A stretch of 64,000 nt of DNA from Flavobacterium sp. LHD-85 (GTDB taxonomy: Bacteria; Bacteroidota; Bacteroidia; Flavobacteriales; Flavobacteriaceae). The stretch lies in assembly GCF_030929595.1 (NCBI RefSeq), contig NZ_JAVFVR010000004.1:124001-188000 (forward strand), given 5' to 3'. Under the pieces are notes generated by a model that did no database searches, was not told where the DNA came from, and saw nothing but the letters and a program-made list of their open reading frames with translations. A program made the translations under genes and the position numbers. Positions 51,224-60,717 of the stretch are shown piece by piece. Every line of letters starts with the position of its first letter. The stretch's first letter is position 1.

Positions 51224-52903
51224 TTGAAGAAATCACTCTTTTTCATATTTATTTGTCTGTCTTTTTTAAGCGTTCAATTCACTTTCGCGCAAGCAAAAAA
51301 ACCTGCACAATCTCCTAAAACAATTGTCATCGAGAATGCTGACTTTTCTGATGTGGATCAAGTTAATGTACCTGATGCACTTTTACTTACCGGAAATGTA
51401 AAAGTAAATCACGACGGTGTTGTGTTGACTTGCAATAAAGCTTATTTTTTTCAAAAAGAAAATTATCTAAAAGCATTCGGAAATGTACAATTAGTACAGG
51501 GAGATACTTTATTCTTAAATAGTAAATATGCAGAATATAGTGGAAATGAAAAGAAAGCTTTTGCTACAGGAAATGCGGTTTTAACTTCTCCTGATGCTAC
51601 TTTACAGACTGATACTATTAATTTTGACAGAAATGTTCAAGAAGCATTTTACAACACAAAAGGTACTATCATAAACAAAGACAATACCTTGGTGAGTAAA
51701 TCTGGAAGATATTATGTAAAAGAAAAGAAATTTCAGTTCCTGACAGAAGTTACCATTACAAATCCGAAATATGTGATAAAATCAAATCATTTGGATTATT
51801 ATAGTAATTCTGGACACACTTATCTTCTTGGACCTTCAACTATAACGAGCAAAGCCAATTACATTTATACCGAAAAAGGCTTTTACGATACAAAGAAAAA
51901 CTTAGCCCATTTTCTACGAAGATCGTATATTAAATATGACGACAGGCTTATTGAAGGAGATAGCTTGTATTATAATCGAAATATTGAATTTGCTTCAGCA
52001 ACACGGAACGTAAAAATTACCGATTCGATTAACAAAGGAATTGTAAAAGGCCATTATGCAGAGCTTTACAAACTGAAAGATTCAATGTTTGTAACCAAAA
52101 GAGCTGTTGCCATCAATTTAGTTGAAAATGACTCGGTTTACATTCACGGAAAAAAATTAATGGTGACAGGAAAAGAAGGCGAGCGAATTCTGCGCGCTTT
52201 CAACAATGTTCGTTTTTATAAAACAGACATGAGCGGAAAATGCGATTCTATACATTCTGATTCCAAAAGCGCTTTGACAAAACTTATCGGAAATCCAATT
52301 CTCTGGAATGGAGACAACCAAATTACAGGAGATGTAATGCATCTAATTGGCGACAATAAAACAAGAAAAATTGACTCTTTAAAAGTGCTAAACAATTCTT
52401 TTGTCCTCTCCAAGGATACCCTCGGAACTGGTTTTAATCAAGTCAAGGGAATCAATTTGTTTGGAAAATTCCGGGATGGAAAACTGCATGATGTCGATGT
52501 CATTAAAAATACAGAAGTAATTTACTATATGCGAAATGACGCGCATGAGCTAATTGGAATCAACAAAAATGTCAGCAGTAAAATCAATATGATATTGGAA
52601 AACAATGCCATTGAGACCATTACTTTCTTCAATAAAGTTGATGGAGATATTTACCCCGAAGATGAACTTCCTGAAAATGCCAGAAAACTTCGAGGAATGA
52701 ATTGGCGGGGAGATGAAAGAATAAAGTCAAAAGACGATATTTTTACCACTGAAGACAATGAACTGAATGAAAAACTGATTAAAGAAGGAAAAGAACAAGA
52801 GGAAAAAGGTAAAAACGTTCCACTGAAAATCAGGAAAGAAACCTTGAATTACGACAAGAAGAAACCAGCTGCCAAAGCGGAACCGAAGCCTAAAATTAAG
52901 TAG
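51224..52903 (+). CDS. OstA-like protein (LptA/OstA domain)
   Basis: A 559-residue exported protein with OstA/LptA beta-jellyroll repeats, involved in transport of lipopolysaccharide or similar lipids. The start is TTG at 51224 (MKKSLFFIFICLSFLSVQF, signal peptide to about residue 23). OstA-type strands follow: VPDALLLTGNVKVNHDGVVLTCNKAYFFQKENYLKAFGNV, YAEYSGNEKKAFATGNAVLTSPDATLQTDTINFD and so on. The charged C terminus is Lys/Glu rich (KKPAAKAEPKPKIK). No ATG in frame precedes it; TAAATTTG (51200-51207) is a plausible -7 element. Confidence 0.85.
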   Translation: MKKSLFFIFICLSFLSVQFTFAQAKKPAQSPKTIVIENADFSDVDQVNVPDALLLTGNVKVNHDGVVLTCNKAYFFQKENYLKAFGNVQLVQGDTLFLNSKYAEYSGNEKKAFATGNAVLTSPDATLQTDTINFDRNVQEAFYNTKGTIINKDNTLVSKSGRYYVKEKKFQFLTEVTITNPKYVIKSNHLDYYSNSGHTYLLGPSTITSKANYIYTEKGFYDTKKNLAHFLRRSYIKYDDRLIEGDSLYYNRNIEFASATRNVKITDSINKGIVKGHYAELYKLKDSMFVTKRAVAINLVENDSVYIHGKKLMVTGKEGERILRAFNNVRFYKTDMSGKCDSIHSDSKSALTKLIGNPILWNGDNQITGDVMHLIGDNKTRKIDSLKVLNNSFVLSKDTLGTGFNQVKGINLFGKFRDGKLHDVDVIKNTEVIYYMRNDAHELIGINKNVSSKINMILENNAIETITFFNKVDGDIYPEDELPENARKLRGMNWRGDERIKSKDDIFTTEDNELNEKLIKEGKEQEEKGKNVPLKIRKETLNYDKKKPAAKAEPKPKIK

Positions 52904-53205
52904 TTTTCAGTCGCAGTTTTCAGTCGCGGTCACAGTTTACAGTGGTTTGCAGTTGTTTAAACCGTAAAGTTAACTTAGGCTTACCATTAAAAAGTTTTCA
53001 GTCGCAGTTACAGTTTTCAGTGCTTTGCGATTGTTTAAACCACAAAGTTAGCTTAAGCGTAAAGTTAAAAAACCTAGAACCTTAGAACCTTAGTATCTTT
53101 GCCACTTTGAACCTAAAAAAGTTTTCAGTCGCGGTCGCAGTTTACAGTTAAAAACCTAGAAGCTTAGAATCTTAGTATCTCAGCAACTTAGAAGCTTAAA
53201 AAGAA
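52904..53205. repeat. Tandem and octamer repeats between ostA-like and aminotransferase genes
   Basis: Two homologous copies of about 80 nt (52904-52990 and 52991-53070) start with AGTTTTCAGTCGCAGTT, and a shorter third copy lies at about 53116-53150. Two octamer arrays follow: CTTAGAAC, CTTAGTAT, CTTTGCCA, CTTTGAAC (53081-53112), and CCTAGAAG, CTTAGAAT, CTTAGTAT, CTCAGCAA, CTTAGAAG, CTTAAAAA (53155-53202), which ends just before the ATG at 53206. Confidence 0.85.
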
Positions 53206-54399
53206 ATGAATCCAGATTTTATAAAATACCAAGCGCAGACTTCTCCTTATCCACTAGGAATGGAAGTTTCGCATGCCATTGGCTCTTACATATACGATAC
53301 AAACGATAAAAAATACTTAGATTTTGTTGCTGGAGTTTCGGCTTGCACTTTAGGGCACCAACACCCTAGAGTTAATCAAGCCATAAAAGATCAGTTGGAC
53401 AAATATTCTCATGTAATGGTTTATGGAGAATATTCTCAGAGTCCAGCCGTTCAATATTGTAAATTAATGGCTTCTTTACTCCCAGAATCTCTAAACAAAA
53501 CTTATTTGGTCAATTCTGGTACAGAAGCAATTGAAGGTTCGTTAAAATTAGCCAAACGAGTTACAGGACGCAGCCAGCTTATTTCTTGCCATAATGCTTA
53601 CCACGGAAACACTATGGGTTCTATGAGTGTTATGGGATTTGAGGAACGCAAACAGGCTTTTAGACCTTTGCTCCCAGACGTTGATTTTATCACTTTCAAC
53701 AACGAAGAAGATTTACAAAAAATAACCACTCGCACAGCAGCAATTCTTTTAGAAACCATTCAAGGTGGCGCTGGTTTTATTCAGCCAGAAAACAACTTTC
53801 TGAAAAAAGTCCGCGAACGTTGTGATGAGGTTGGAGCTTTAATGATTGTTGATGAAATTCAGCCAGGGTTTGGAAGAACCGGAAAACTTTTTGGTTTCCA
53901 AAATTACGATGTTGTTCCAGATATTGTGGTTATGGGTAAAGGAATGGGCGGTGGAATGCCAGTTGGCGCTTTTACTGCTTCTGCCGAAAAAATGGACCTT
54001 TTAACAGAAAATCCAAAATTAGGACATATCACCACTTTTGGAGGTCACCCTGTCATTGCGTCAGCTTGTCTCGCTACTTTGCAAGAATTAACTGAAACAA
54101 ATTTAATGGCAGAAACGCTAGAGAAGGAAAAACTCTTCAGATCGCTTTTGGTACATCCTTTGATTACAGAAGTTAGAGGAAAAGGATTAATGCTTGCCGC
54201 TATGACAGAATCGGCAGATATTACTAACGAAGTCATTTTAACCTGTCAAGACAGAGGACTTATTTTATTCTGGCTCTTATTTGAAGGATGCGCAATAAGA
54301 ATTACACCTCCTTTGACTATTTCTGAAGACGAAATTAAAGAAGGTTGTGCGATTATTTTAGACGTGATGGACGAAATAATGAAGAAGAACAACAGCTAA
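53206..54399 (+). CDS. Class III aminotransferase (acetylornithine/ornithine type)
   Basis: A 397-residue PLP enzyme of class III. The glycine-rich site NSGTEAIEGSLKLAKRVTGR, LLETIQGGAGFIQPE, VDEIQPGFGRTGKLFG and the PLP-Lys loop VVMGKGMGGGMPVGAF are intact. Substrate may be an omega-amino acid or acetylornithine; no arginine gene is adjacent, so I leave it open. The start is preceded by an octamer array ending in CTTAAAAAGAA. A poorly conserved gap follows before the TPR gene. Confidence 0.93.
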   Translation: MNPDFIKYQAQTSPYPLGMEVSHAIGSYIYDTNDKKYLDFVAGVSACTLGHQHPRVNQAIKDQLDKYSHVMVYGEYSQSPAVQYCKLMASLLPESLNKTYLVNSGTEAIEGSLKLAKRVTGRSQLISCHNAYHGNTMGSMSVMGFEERKQAFRPLLPDVDFITFNNEEDLQKITTRTAAILLETIQGGAGFIQPENNFLKKVRERCDEVGALMIVDEIQPGFGRTGKLFGFQNYDVVPDIVVMGKGMGGGMPVGAFTASAEKMDLLTENPKLGHITTFGGHPVIASACLATLQELTETNLMAETLEKEKLFRSLLVHPLITEVRGKGLMLAAMTESADITNEVILTCQDRGLILFWLLFEGCAIRITPPLTISEDEIKEGCAIILDVMDEIMKKNNS

Positions 54400-54663
54400 A
54401 AAAAAAAATTATTTGTGCACTGTTTTTCATATCACTGACAGAAATTAAAGCTCAATTTCTATTTCAAGAAAGTCTTCTAACACAAATTAAAAAATGACAA
54501 AACCGAAGCTAATCCCTTAAGAATAAAGGAGATTTCTTCCCAAAATAGAATAAAAAACGCCATATTTTGTTAATTAAATTGTTCAAAACAATTAATTTCT
54601 TATCCTTACAGCGATTATATGGTTGCCTAAATTTATAACAGGCTAATTTCAAATATACGAAGT

Positions 54664-56058
54664 ATGCAATTAAGCAACGAAGAAGAAGATTATAACCTAT
54701 CCCTATCCAAATTTGAGTCGATGTTAAAAACCAACAAAGTACTCTTTTTTGATTCTGAAGAATTCGAAGAAATAATTCTTCATTATTTAGACATAGGCAA
54801 GGCTAATTTAGCAAAAAAGGCCTTGAAGCTTGCATTAGACCAGCATCCAAAATCTACAGGCTTAAAATTAGTACAAGTAGAAATGCTAGTTTATGACGAC
54901 AAACTCGACATCGCTGAAAAGCTTTTGAATGAGTTATACGCAATTGAACCTAACAACGAGGAAATCTACATCCAGAAAGCCAATATTTGTTCCAAAAGAG
55001 ATCAGCACGAAAAAGCAGTTGAACTGTTAAAAATTGCTCTTCAATATACTGACGATTATGCTGATGTGTATAATTTGATTGGAATGGAATATCTTTTTAT
55101 GGATAATCTCGAGCTGGCAAAGGACAGTTTTATCAAATGTCTTGAAGAAGACTTAGAAGATCAATCTGCTCTATACAACGTAGTGTATTGTTTTGAATTT
55201 TTAGACCAAAATCAAGAAGCTATTGTATATCTTAACGAATATATCAACAGAAATCCGTACAGCGAAATTGCGTGGCATCAGCTTGGGCGTCTTCATTATG
55301 GCGTAAAAGAATATGAAGAAGCTATTCGTGCTTTTGATTATGCAACGCTAATTGATGATGAATTTTTAGGCGCTTTTATGGAAAAAGCAAAAGCTTACGA
55401 GCGCCTTAAAAAATATAATGAAGCAATTGAAAGCTATAACAGAACCATCGAATTGGACGATGCGACTTCGTACGCCCTTCTTCGAATTGGAAAATGTTAT
55501 GAAAAACTTGGAAATTTAGCGAAAGCGATTCAATATTATAACCAAACTGTTCATGAAGATCCGCTTTTAGATAAAGGCTGGATTGCGATTACAGATTTTC
55601 ACCTTCGCCAAAAAAACTATCAAAAAGCATTATTTTTTGTAAATAAAGCTTTGGCGATTGACAATCAGAATCGTTTGTATTGGAAAAGATATGCCACAAT
55701 CAACAAACAAATGAATTTCTTTGAAGAAGCCGAATTTGGTTTTAGAAAAGCAGTTGAATTTGGAGATTACGCACTAGACACTTGGTTATATTGGGTTGAT
55801 ATTCTTCAGTTTTTAGGAGAATTTGAAACGGCTATTCAAACTTTATTGCAAGCTTCAGAATATTTCCCTGAAGAAAATGAAATCGAATACCGTTTAGCGG
55901 GATTGTATTTTATGATTCAAGACAACACAAAAGCTAAATTTCATTTAAGCAATGGTTTACGTTTGAACTTTGATAACTATATCTTGATAGAAGATTTGTT
56001 TCCGGTGGTTTGGACAAAAAAAACAGTTAAAAATTATATAGAAAAACATCGTAAATAA
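54664..56058 (+). CDS. Tetratricopeptide repeat protein
   Basis: A 464-residue protein made almost entirely of TPR helices, from about residue 30 to 440 (AKKALKLALDQHPKSTGLKLV, AVELLKIALQYTDDYADVYNLIGMEYL, AIRAFDYATLIDDEFLGAFMEKAKAYERL). No signal peptide, so cytoplasmic. It probably serves as a scaffold. It ends 2 nt before the aroE gene, with which it is cotranscribed. Partner unknown. Confidence 0.9.
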   Translation: MQLSNEEEDYNLSLSKFESMLKTNKVLFFDSEEFEEIILHYLDIGKANLAKKALKLALDQHPKSTGLKLVQVEMLVYDDKLDIAEKLLNELYAIEPNNEEIYIQKANICSKRDQHEKAVELLKIALQYTDDYADVYNLIGMEYLFMDNLELAKDSFIKCLEEDLEDQSALYNVVYCFEFLDQNQEAIVYLNEYINRNPYSEIAWHQLGRLHYGVKEYEEAIRAFDYATLIDDEFLGAFMEKAKAYERLKKYNEAIESYNRTIELDDATSYALLRIGKCYEKLGNLAKAIQYYNQTVHEDPLLDKGWIAITDFHLRQKNYQKALFFVNKALAIDNQNRLYWKRYATINKQMNFFEEAEFGFRKAVEFGDYALDTWLYWVDILQFLGEFETAIQTLLQASEYFPEENEIEYRLAGLYFMIQDNTKAKFHLSNGLRLNFDNYILIEDLFPVVWTKKTVKNYIEKHRK

Positions 56059-56060
56059 GA

Positions 56061-56813
56061 ATGGTTGATATTTTATTAAGAAGACGTTTTGGATTATTAG
56101 GACGCAACATAAGCTACTCTTTTTCAAAAGGTTATTTTACAGAGAAATTTAATAATGAAGTTTTTGCTGGTAACAGCTATGAGAATTTTGACATTTCTGA
56201 GATTAATTACTTCACAGAATTAATTAAGAACAATCCTGATTTAAAAGGATTAAATGTTACCATTCCGTACAAAGAACAAGTTATTCCTTTCTTGGATAAA
56301 TTATCAAAAAAAGCCGCTCTAATTGGCGCTGTCAATACAATTAAATTTACTAAAAGCGGTAAATTAAAAGGCTACAACACCGATTATTACGGATTCAAAA
56401 AGTCCTTAAAACCTTTATTAGAGCCACACCATAAAAAAGCCCTTATTCTAGGAACTGGCGGAGCTTCTAAAGGTGTTGCCTTTGCTTTAGACGAATTGGA
56501 TATTCCGTACACTTTTGTTTCTAGAGAAGCAAAAGAAAACATTATTGATTATGACTTGATCAATGCGACTACTTTTGATAATTTTCAAATCATAATCAAT
56601 TGTACGCCAGTAGGAACTAGTCCAAACATTGATGCTTGTCCAAATTTACCATACGAGTTTTTCACAGAAAAGCATATTGCTTACGATTTAATCTATAATC
56701 CTGCAGAAACTACTTTCCTGCGAAAAGCAAAAGAAAAAGGTGCTGTTATTAAAAATGGGCACGATATGCTTATTTTCCAAGCCGAAAAAGCATGGAAAAT
56801 CTGGAACAAATAA
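56061..56813 (+). CDS. aroE: Shikimate dehydrogenase
   Basis: A 250-residue shikimate dehydrogenase (NADP-dependent) of the aromatic amino acid pathway. Motifs are LGRNISYSFSKGYFTEKF, NVTIPYKEQVIPFLDKLS with the catalytic Lys, GAVNTIKF, GYNTDYYGFKKSL, LGTGGASKGVAFAL for the cofactor and INCTPVGTSP. Length fits. It overlaps closely with the TPR gene upstream. Confidence 0.96.
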   Translation: MVDILLRRRFGLLGRNISYSFSKGYFTEKFNNEVFAGNSYENFDISEINYFTELIKNNPDLKGLNVTIPYKEQVIPFLDKLSKKAALIGAVNTIKFTKSGKLKGYNTDYYGFKKSLKPLLEPHHKKALILGTGGASKGVAFALDELDIPYTFVSREAKENIIDYDLINATTFDNFQIIINCTPVGTSPNIDACPNLPYEFFTEKHIAYDLIYNPAETTFLRKAKEKGAVIKNGHDMLIFQAEKAWKIWNK

Positions 56814-56869
56814 AAAAATAAAATGTTAAAGTAATTTTTGTAAATTAGTCTACTCATTTGCAGACATTT

Positions 56870-57622
56870 ATGAAAAAACAACTACTTTACTTTAGCATTT
56901 TTTTTCTTATTACATTTCTTGCAACAGCACAAGATGAAGATATAGACAGAAGCAATAGTCCCTTTGCAGAACCGCGATACCACTATTTTCTGCAGACTAT
57001 TCTTTTATACAACGAGTATTTAGATACCAAAAACGGCTCGTTTAACACTACAAATTTGCGTGTTTTACAGCCTATAGGCAACAAAGCCTGGAATCTGAGA
57101 TTTGATTTGCCTCTAATTTCAACCAACTCTAATTCTATCAATCAAACGGGACTTGGCGATGTGGGTGCCGGACTTAGTTTTATCCCCTATTTTAAAAAAA
57201 ATAACGGAATTGGTCTTAGAACCCGTGTTATTTCAAATTCTGCTGCTGATCCAAGTTTTGGCACTGGAAAATGGGTCGTTATCCCTGCTGGAATTTTTGC
57301 AAAATACTTCAATCAAAAGAAATTTTTATGGATTGCAACGCTTGAACATTCCCAAAGTTTTGCAGGATCAAGCAACCGAAGCGATGTAAGTGTAACCCTA
57401 TTAGAAAACAACTTATTATGGTTTTTTGGCAAAAATTGGATTGCTACAGACGTAGCTTTTAGATACAACTACGTTCTAGATAGCTTTCAGAATAACGCTT
57501 TTATGGAATTTGGCCGAAAAATCACCCCAACAAATTTAGTTTATGTACACCCCAGCGTAGCTTTTGGCGGCGAAAAATCATATAATTTTGGTATGGAAGT
57601 CGGTCTGCTGATTCTGTTTTGA
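56870..57622 (+). CDS. Exported outer-membrane barrel-like protein of unknown function
   Basis: About 250 residues. I chose the second ATG (56870, MKKQLLYFSIFFLITFLATAQ), a signal peptide. The mature part has strand-like aromatic repeats (YHYFLQTILLYNEYLD, GLGDVGAGLSFIPYFKK, IGLRTRVISN, WIATDVAFRYNYVL, NFGMEVGLLILF) and ends in a hydrophobic Phe. It looks like a barrel. No named family is certain. It follows aroE by 56 nt. Confidence 0.75.
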   Translation: MKKQLLYFSIFFLITFLATAQDEDIDRSNSPFAEPRYHYFLQTILLYNEYLDTKNGSFNTTNLRVLQPIGNKAWNLRFDLPLISTNSNSINQTGLGDVGAGLSFIPYFKKNNGIGLRTRVISNSAADPSFGTGKWVVIPAGIFAKYFNQKKFLWIATLEHSQSFAGSSNRSDVSVTLLENNLLWFFGKNWIATDVAFRYNYVLDSFQNNAFMEFGRKITPTNLVYVHPSVAFGGEKSYNFGMEVGLLILF

Positions 57623-57806
57623 TTTAGGATAAACTACTAATTCAACAACACTTTCTTATAATTCCATTTCTTTTTCATTAAAAAATAGCAAAAAAAATTA
57701 TTTCCATCTTATCAATCAAAATAGCAAAAATTAATATATCATACTGCCAAACTAACTTAAACAATAAGAATTTCATCGCAAATTAGTGTATAAACAAACG
57801 ATTTAT

Positions 57807-57837
57807 TTTGTAGTTAGAAACACCTTTACTATCTTTC
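57807..57837 (+). promoter_or_regulatory. Candidate DUF349 gene promoter
   Basis: TTTG (57807-57810) with a 19-nt spacer to TATCTTTC (57830-57837), one base from the TAnnTTTG consensus and ideal spacing. The implied leader is about 32 nt. The best-formed promoter I see in the window. Confidence 0.55.
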
Positions 57838-57874
57838 GCATTGTTTAAAATAAAAACCTTATACATTTTTAAAG

Positions 57875-59857
57875 ATGTTAGAAGAAAAGAATGATAACCT
57901 GCATGAAGCAGACGGAAAATCTGGAATCGAAATAAATGATTCTGTAGCAAATAGTGCAATTGAAACATCAGATGCTGAAACTTTGACTGAAAATTTGGTC
58001 ACTGAAACTGAAAATGAATCAGAAAAACAAGAAAATGCCCATCAAGAAGCATTAGATGTCATTACAAATTCAAATGCTGCTGAAAGCGAAGACGAAACTT
58101 TGAAGGAACGTCACGACATTCCTATGCAGGATTACAATACATTTTCTCTGGATGCACTTGTTGATGAACTTAAAAAATTGGTTAATACAGACAAAGTAAT
58201 GCCTGTAAAAGATCATATTGAAGAAATCAAAAAAGCTTTTTTACTACAATACCATCATCTTATAGAGGAGAAAAAAGAAGAATTTTTAGCTTCCAATCCA
58301 GATCCTAATGAAGAATTTGAATATCACCTTCCTTTAAAATCAAAATTTGATGAATACTATAATGTTTTTAGAGAGAAAAGAAATGCTCATTTTAAACATT
58401 TGCAAACCAATCTAAAAACTAATTTAGAAAACCGTCTGGCAATCGTTGAAGAATTAAAAGAATTAATTAATCCGCAGGAAAACATCAAAGACACTCTTAA
58501 ACATTTTAATGAATTAAGAGAAAGATGGAAAAATGCTGGAGCGATTCCGAAGGATAAATACAATCACGTTTGGAATAATTACCATTTCCATGTAGAAAAT
58601 TTCTACGATTATCTTCATTTAGACCGTGAAGCTAGAGATTTAGATTTTAAACACAACTTAGAATTAAAACAAAAAATCATAGCTCGCGTTGAAGAACTGG
58701 TAAACGATTCAGACGTAAATAAATCTTTCCGTGAATTACAGGATTTACACCGAATTTGGAAAGAAGAAATTGGTCCTGTTTCTAAAGAGCACCGTGATGC
58801 CATCTGGAATCAATTTAGTGAACTGACTAAGAAAATACACGACAAAAGAGAACTTTTGTTCGAAAGCCAAAGAGCAAATGAGCAAAAAAATCTTGAAGTT
58901 AAGAAAGAGATTATCGCTAAAATTGAAGCGCTTGGTAGCGAAAAAGTAAATTCTCACTCGCAATGGCTTGTTCAAATTCAGAAAGTAGAAGATTTAAGAA
59001 ATGAGTTCTTTGCAGCTGGAAAAGTTCCGTCTGAAGTAAATGAAGAAACTTGGGCAGCGTTTAAAACTGCTGTTAGAAATTTCAATGCTTTCAAAAATTC
59101 TTTCTATAAGGACATCAAAAAAGACCAAAATGATAATTTAAATAAAAAACTGGCTCTTGTTGCCAAAGCTAAGGAATTACAGGAAAGTACCGATTTTCAA
59201 GCTACAACTCCGGTAATGAAGCAGATCCAGGAAGAATGGAAACAAATTGGTCATGTTCCAAAAAAATATTCAGACAAAATCTGGAAAGAATTTAAGGATG
59301 CTTGCAATCATTATTTCGATAAATTAAAAGAACATAAATCTGAAGAAAACGGTGAAGAAGTAGCCGCTTTTGATAATAAAAAAGCATATTTAGATACTTT
59401 AAGGGCTTTTCAATTAACGGGAGATCACAAAACTGACTTAGATGCCATAAAAGCACATATTGAAACTTGGAAAGGATTTGGAAAAGTTCCTTTTTCTAGA
59501 AGACATATCGAAGGAAAATTCAATAAAATATTGGACGCTCTTTTTGAAAAACTAAGCTTAAGCAAAAAAGAATCTGAAATGATGCGTTTTGCAAACCGCA
59601 TTGATTCTCTAACTGACAGTAATGACACGCGTAAATTAGATAATGAAAAAATCTTTATTATGCGTAAAATTGAAGAGGTTCAAAATGAAATCTTCCAGTT
59701 AGAAAATAACATCCAATTCTTTACCAATACTAAAAATGCTAAAAAAGAGAATTCAATAGTTACAGAAGTACGCAAAAACATTGCTATTCACAAAGAAAGC
59801 CTTGATGTATGGAAAGATAAATTGAAACAATTAAGAAACTTAAATCAGCCGGAATAA
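57875..59857 (+). CDS. DUF349 domain protein
   Basis: A 660-residue helical protein of repeated DUF349 modules. An acidic N terminus of about 90 residues (rich in Glu and Ala) leads to repeats with the pattern LRERWKNAGAIPKDKYNHVWNNYHFH, LHRIWKEEIGPVSKEHRDAIWNQF, LRNEFFAAGKVPSEVNEETWAAF, IQEEWKQIGHVPKKYSDKIWKEF, a fifth ending GKVPFSRRHIEGKF, then a coiled C terminus. Function is not established. A terminator and repeats follow. Confidence 0.9.
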   Translation: MLEEKNDNLHEADGKSGIEINDSVANSAIETSDAETLTENLVTETENESEKQENAHQEALDVITNSNAAESEDETLKERHDIPMQDYNTFSLDALVDELKKLVNTDKVMPVKDHIEEIKKAFLLQYHHLIEEKKEEFLASNPDPNEEFEYHLPLKSKFDEYYNVFREKRNAHFKHLQTNLKTNLENRLAIVEELKELINPQENIKDTLKHFNELRERWKNAGAIPKDKYNHVWNNYHFHVENFYDYLHLDREARDLDFKHNLELKQKIIARVEELVNDSDVNKSFRELQDLHRIWKEEIGPVSKEHRDAIWNQFSELTKKIHDKRELLFESQRANEQKNLEVKKEIIAKIEALGSEKVNSHSQWLVQIQKVEDLRNEFFAAGKVPSEVNEETWAAFKTAVRNFNAFKNSFYKDIKKDQNDNLNKKLALVAKAKELQESTDFQATTPVMKQIQEEWKQIGHVPKKYSDKIWKEFKDACNHYFDKLKEHKSEENGEEVAAFDNKKAYLDTLRAFQLTGDHKTDLDAIKAHIETWKGFGKVPFSRRHIEGKFNKILDALFEKLSLSKKESEMMRFANRIDSLTDSNDTRKLDNEKIFIMRKIEEVQNEIFQLENNIQFFTNTKNAKKENSIVTEVRKNIAIHKESLDVWKDKLKQLRNLNQPE

Positions 59858-59894
59858 TTGTCTTGACTGAACGAAGTAGAAACCATTTAAATAT

Positions 59895-59923
59895 AAAGGT
59901 GTAATGAATTTCATTGCACCTTT
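59895..59923 (+). terminator. Terminator after the DUF349 gene
   Basis: 13-bp stem AAAGGTGTAATGA/TCATTGCACCTTT (59895-59907 with 59911-59923, one T-G wobble), followed by TTTTT. Confidence 0.85.
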
Positions 59924-59936
59924 TTTTTGTCGTTAT

Positions 59937-60140
59937 TTTTTAACACAAAGACCGCAAAGTTTTTTTTTAAGGAATATTTAAGCTGTTGTCAAGACAAAGC
60001 TTTGAGAACTTTACATACTAGCATAAAAACAAAAGCTTTGCAAACTTTGCGTAAATACTTAGCGTTCTCTGCGATAAATCCCAATCCGACTTTCAACAAA
60101 AAACTTTGCGTAAACCTTTGCATTCTTTGCGTTAAAAACC
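59937..60140. repeat. 9-nt-period CTTTGCG/CGCAAAG repeats
   Basis: Iterations of CACAAAGAC, CGCAAAGTT, CTTTGCGT, CCTTTGCAT, TCTTTGCGT at about 9-nt steps fill the 59858-60290 gap, partly in inverted order. Similar units occur at 33463-33508 and 40690-40760. No gene is seen. A TATATTTG motif (60218-60225) may serve osmC. Confidence 0.7.
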
Positions 60141-60290
60141 ACCATCCAATTTTCAACTAAAACTTGAAACTTAACAATCTCATTAAATTCCACAAAACTA
60201 TTCTGCAAAATATTGATTATATTTGAGTTACCACTATTAACTAGCAATCAAGCAAATAACATTTAATACTAATTTTTAAATAAGGAGAAT

Positions 60291-60710
60291 ATGAAATTTA
60301 CAAGAAAAGCACACGCCAACTGGAAAGGAACCGGTATGGAAGGAAAAGGAACAATTAGTACACAAAGTACAACTTTAGATAATGCTCAGCTGTCTTTTAA
60401 AACAAGATTTGCTGATGGTGTCGGGACAAATCCAGAAGAGTTAGTTGCCGCAGCGCATTCAGGCTGTTTTACAATGCAATTAAGCTTCTTACTTAACGAA
60501 GCAGGTTTTACAGCAGATGATTTAACTACCGAAGCTACAGTTACTTTTGAAGACGGAACAATTACTTTAATTCACCTGGATTTAAAAGGTAAAGTTCCTT
60601 CAATTTCTGCTGAACAATTTGCTTCTACAGCTGCAAAAGCAAAAGAAATTTGTCCTATTTCAAAATTATTAAACACTACAATTACTTTATCTGCTGAACT
60701 AATTAGTTAG
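60291..60710 (+). CDS. OsmC-family peroxiredoxin-like protein
   Basis: A 139-residue OsmC/Ohr-fold hydroperoxidase. The two active cysteines are visible in AAAHSGCFTMQLSF and KAKEICPISKLL, and TNPEELVAAAHSGC is the family signature. GTGMEGKGTISTQSTTLDNAQLSFKTRFADG is the usual start. It removes organic hydroperoxides. A palindromic terminator follows and the next gene is convergent. Confidence 0.95.
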   Translation: MKFTRKAHANWKGTGMEGKGTISTQSTTLDNAQLSFKTRFADGVGTNPEELVAAAHSGCFTMQLSFLLNEAGFTADDLTTEATVTFEDGTITLIHLDLKGKVPSISAEQFASTAAKAKEICPISKLLNTTITLSAELIS

Positions 60711-60717
60711 AGGCATA

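Noticed and set aside
54402..54496. Short frame encoding a signal-like stretch (KKIICALFFISLTEIKAQ) between the aminotransferase and TPR genes
   Set aside because: No start codon, only about 31 codons to a TGA. It may be a remnant of an exported protein gene, but is too short to call.
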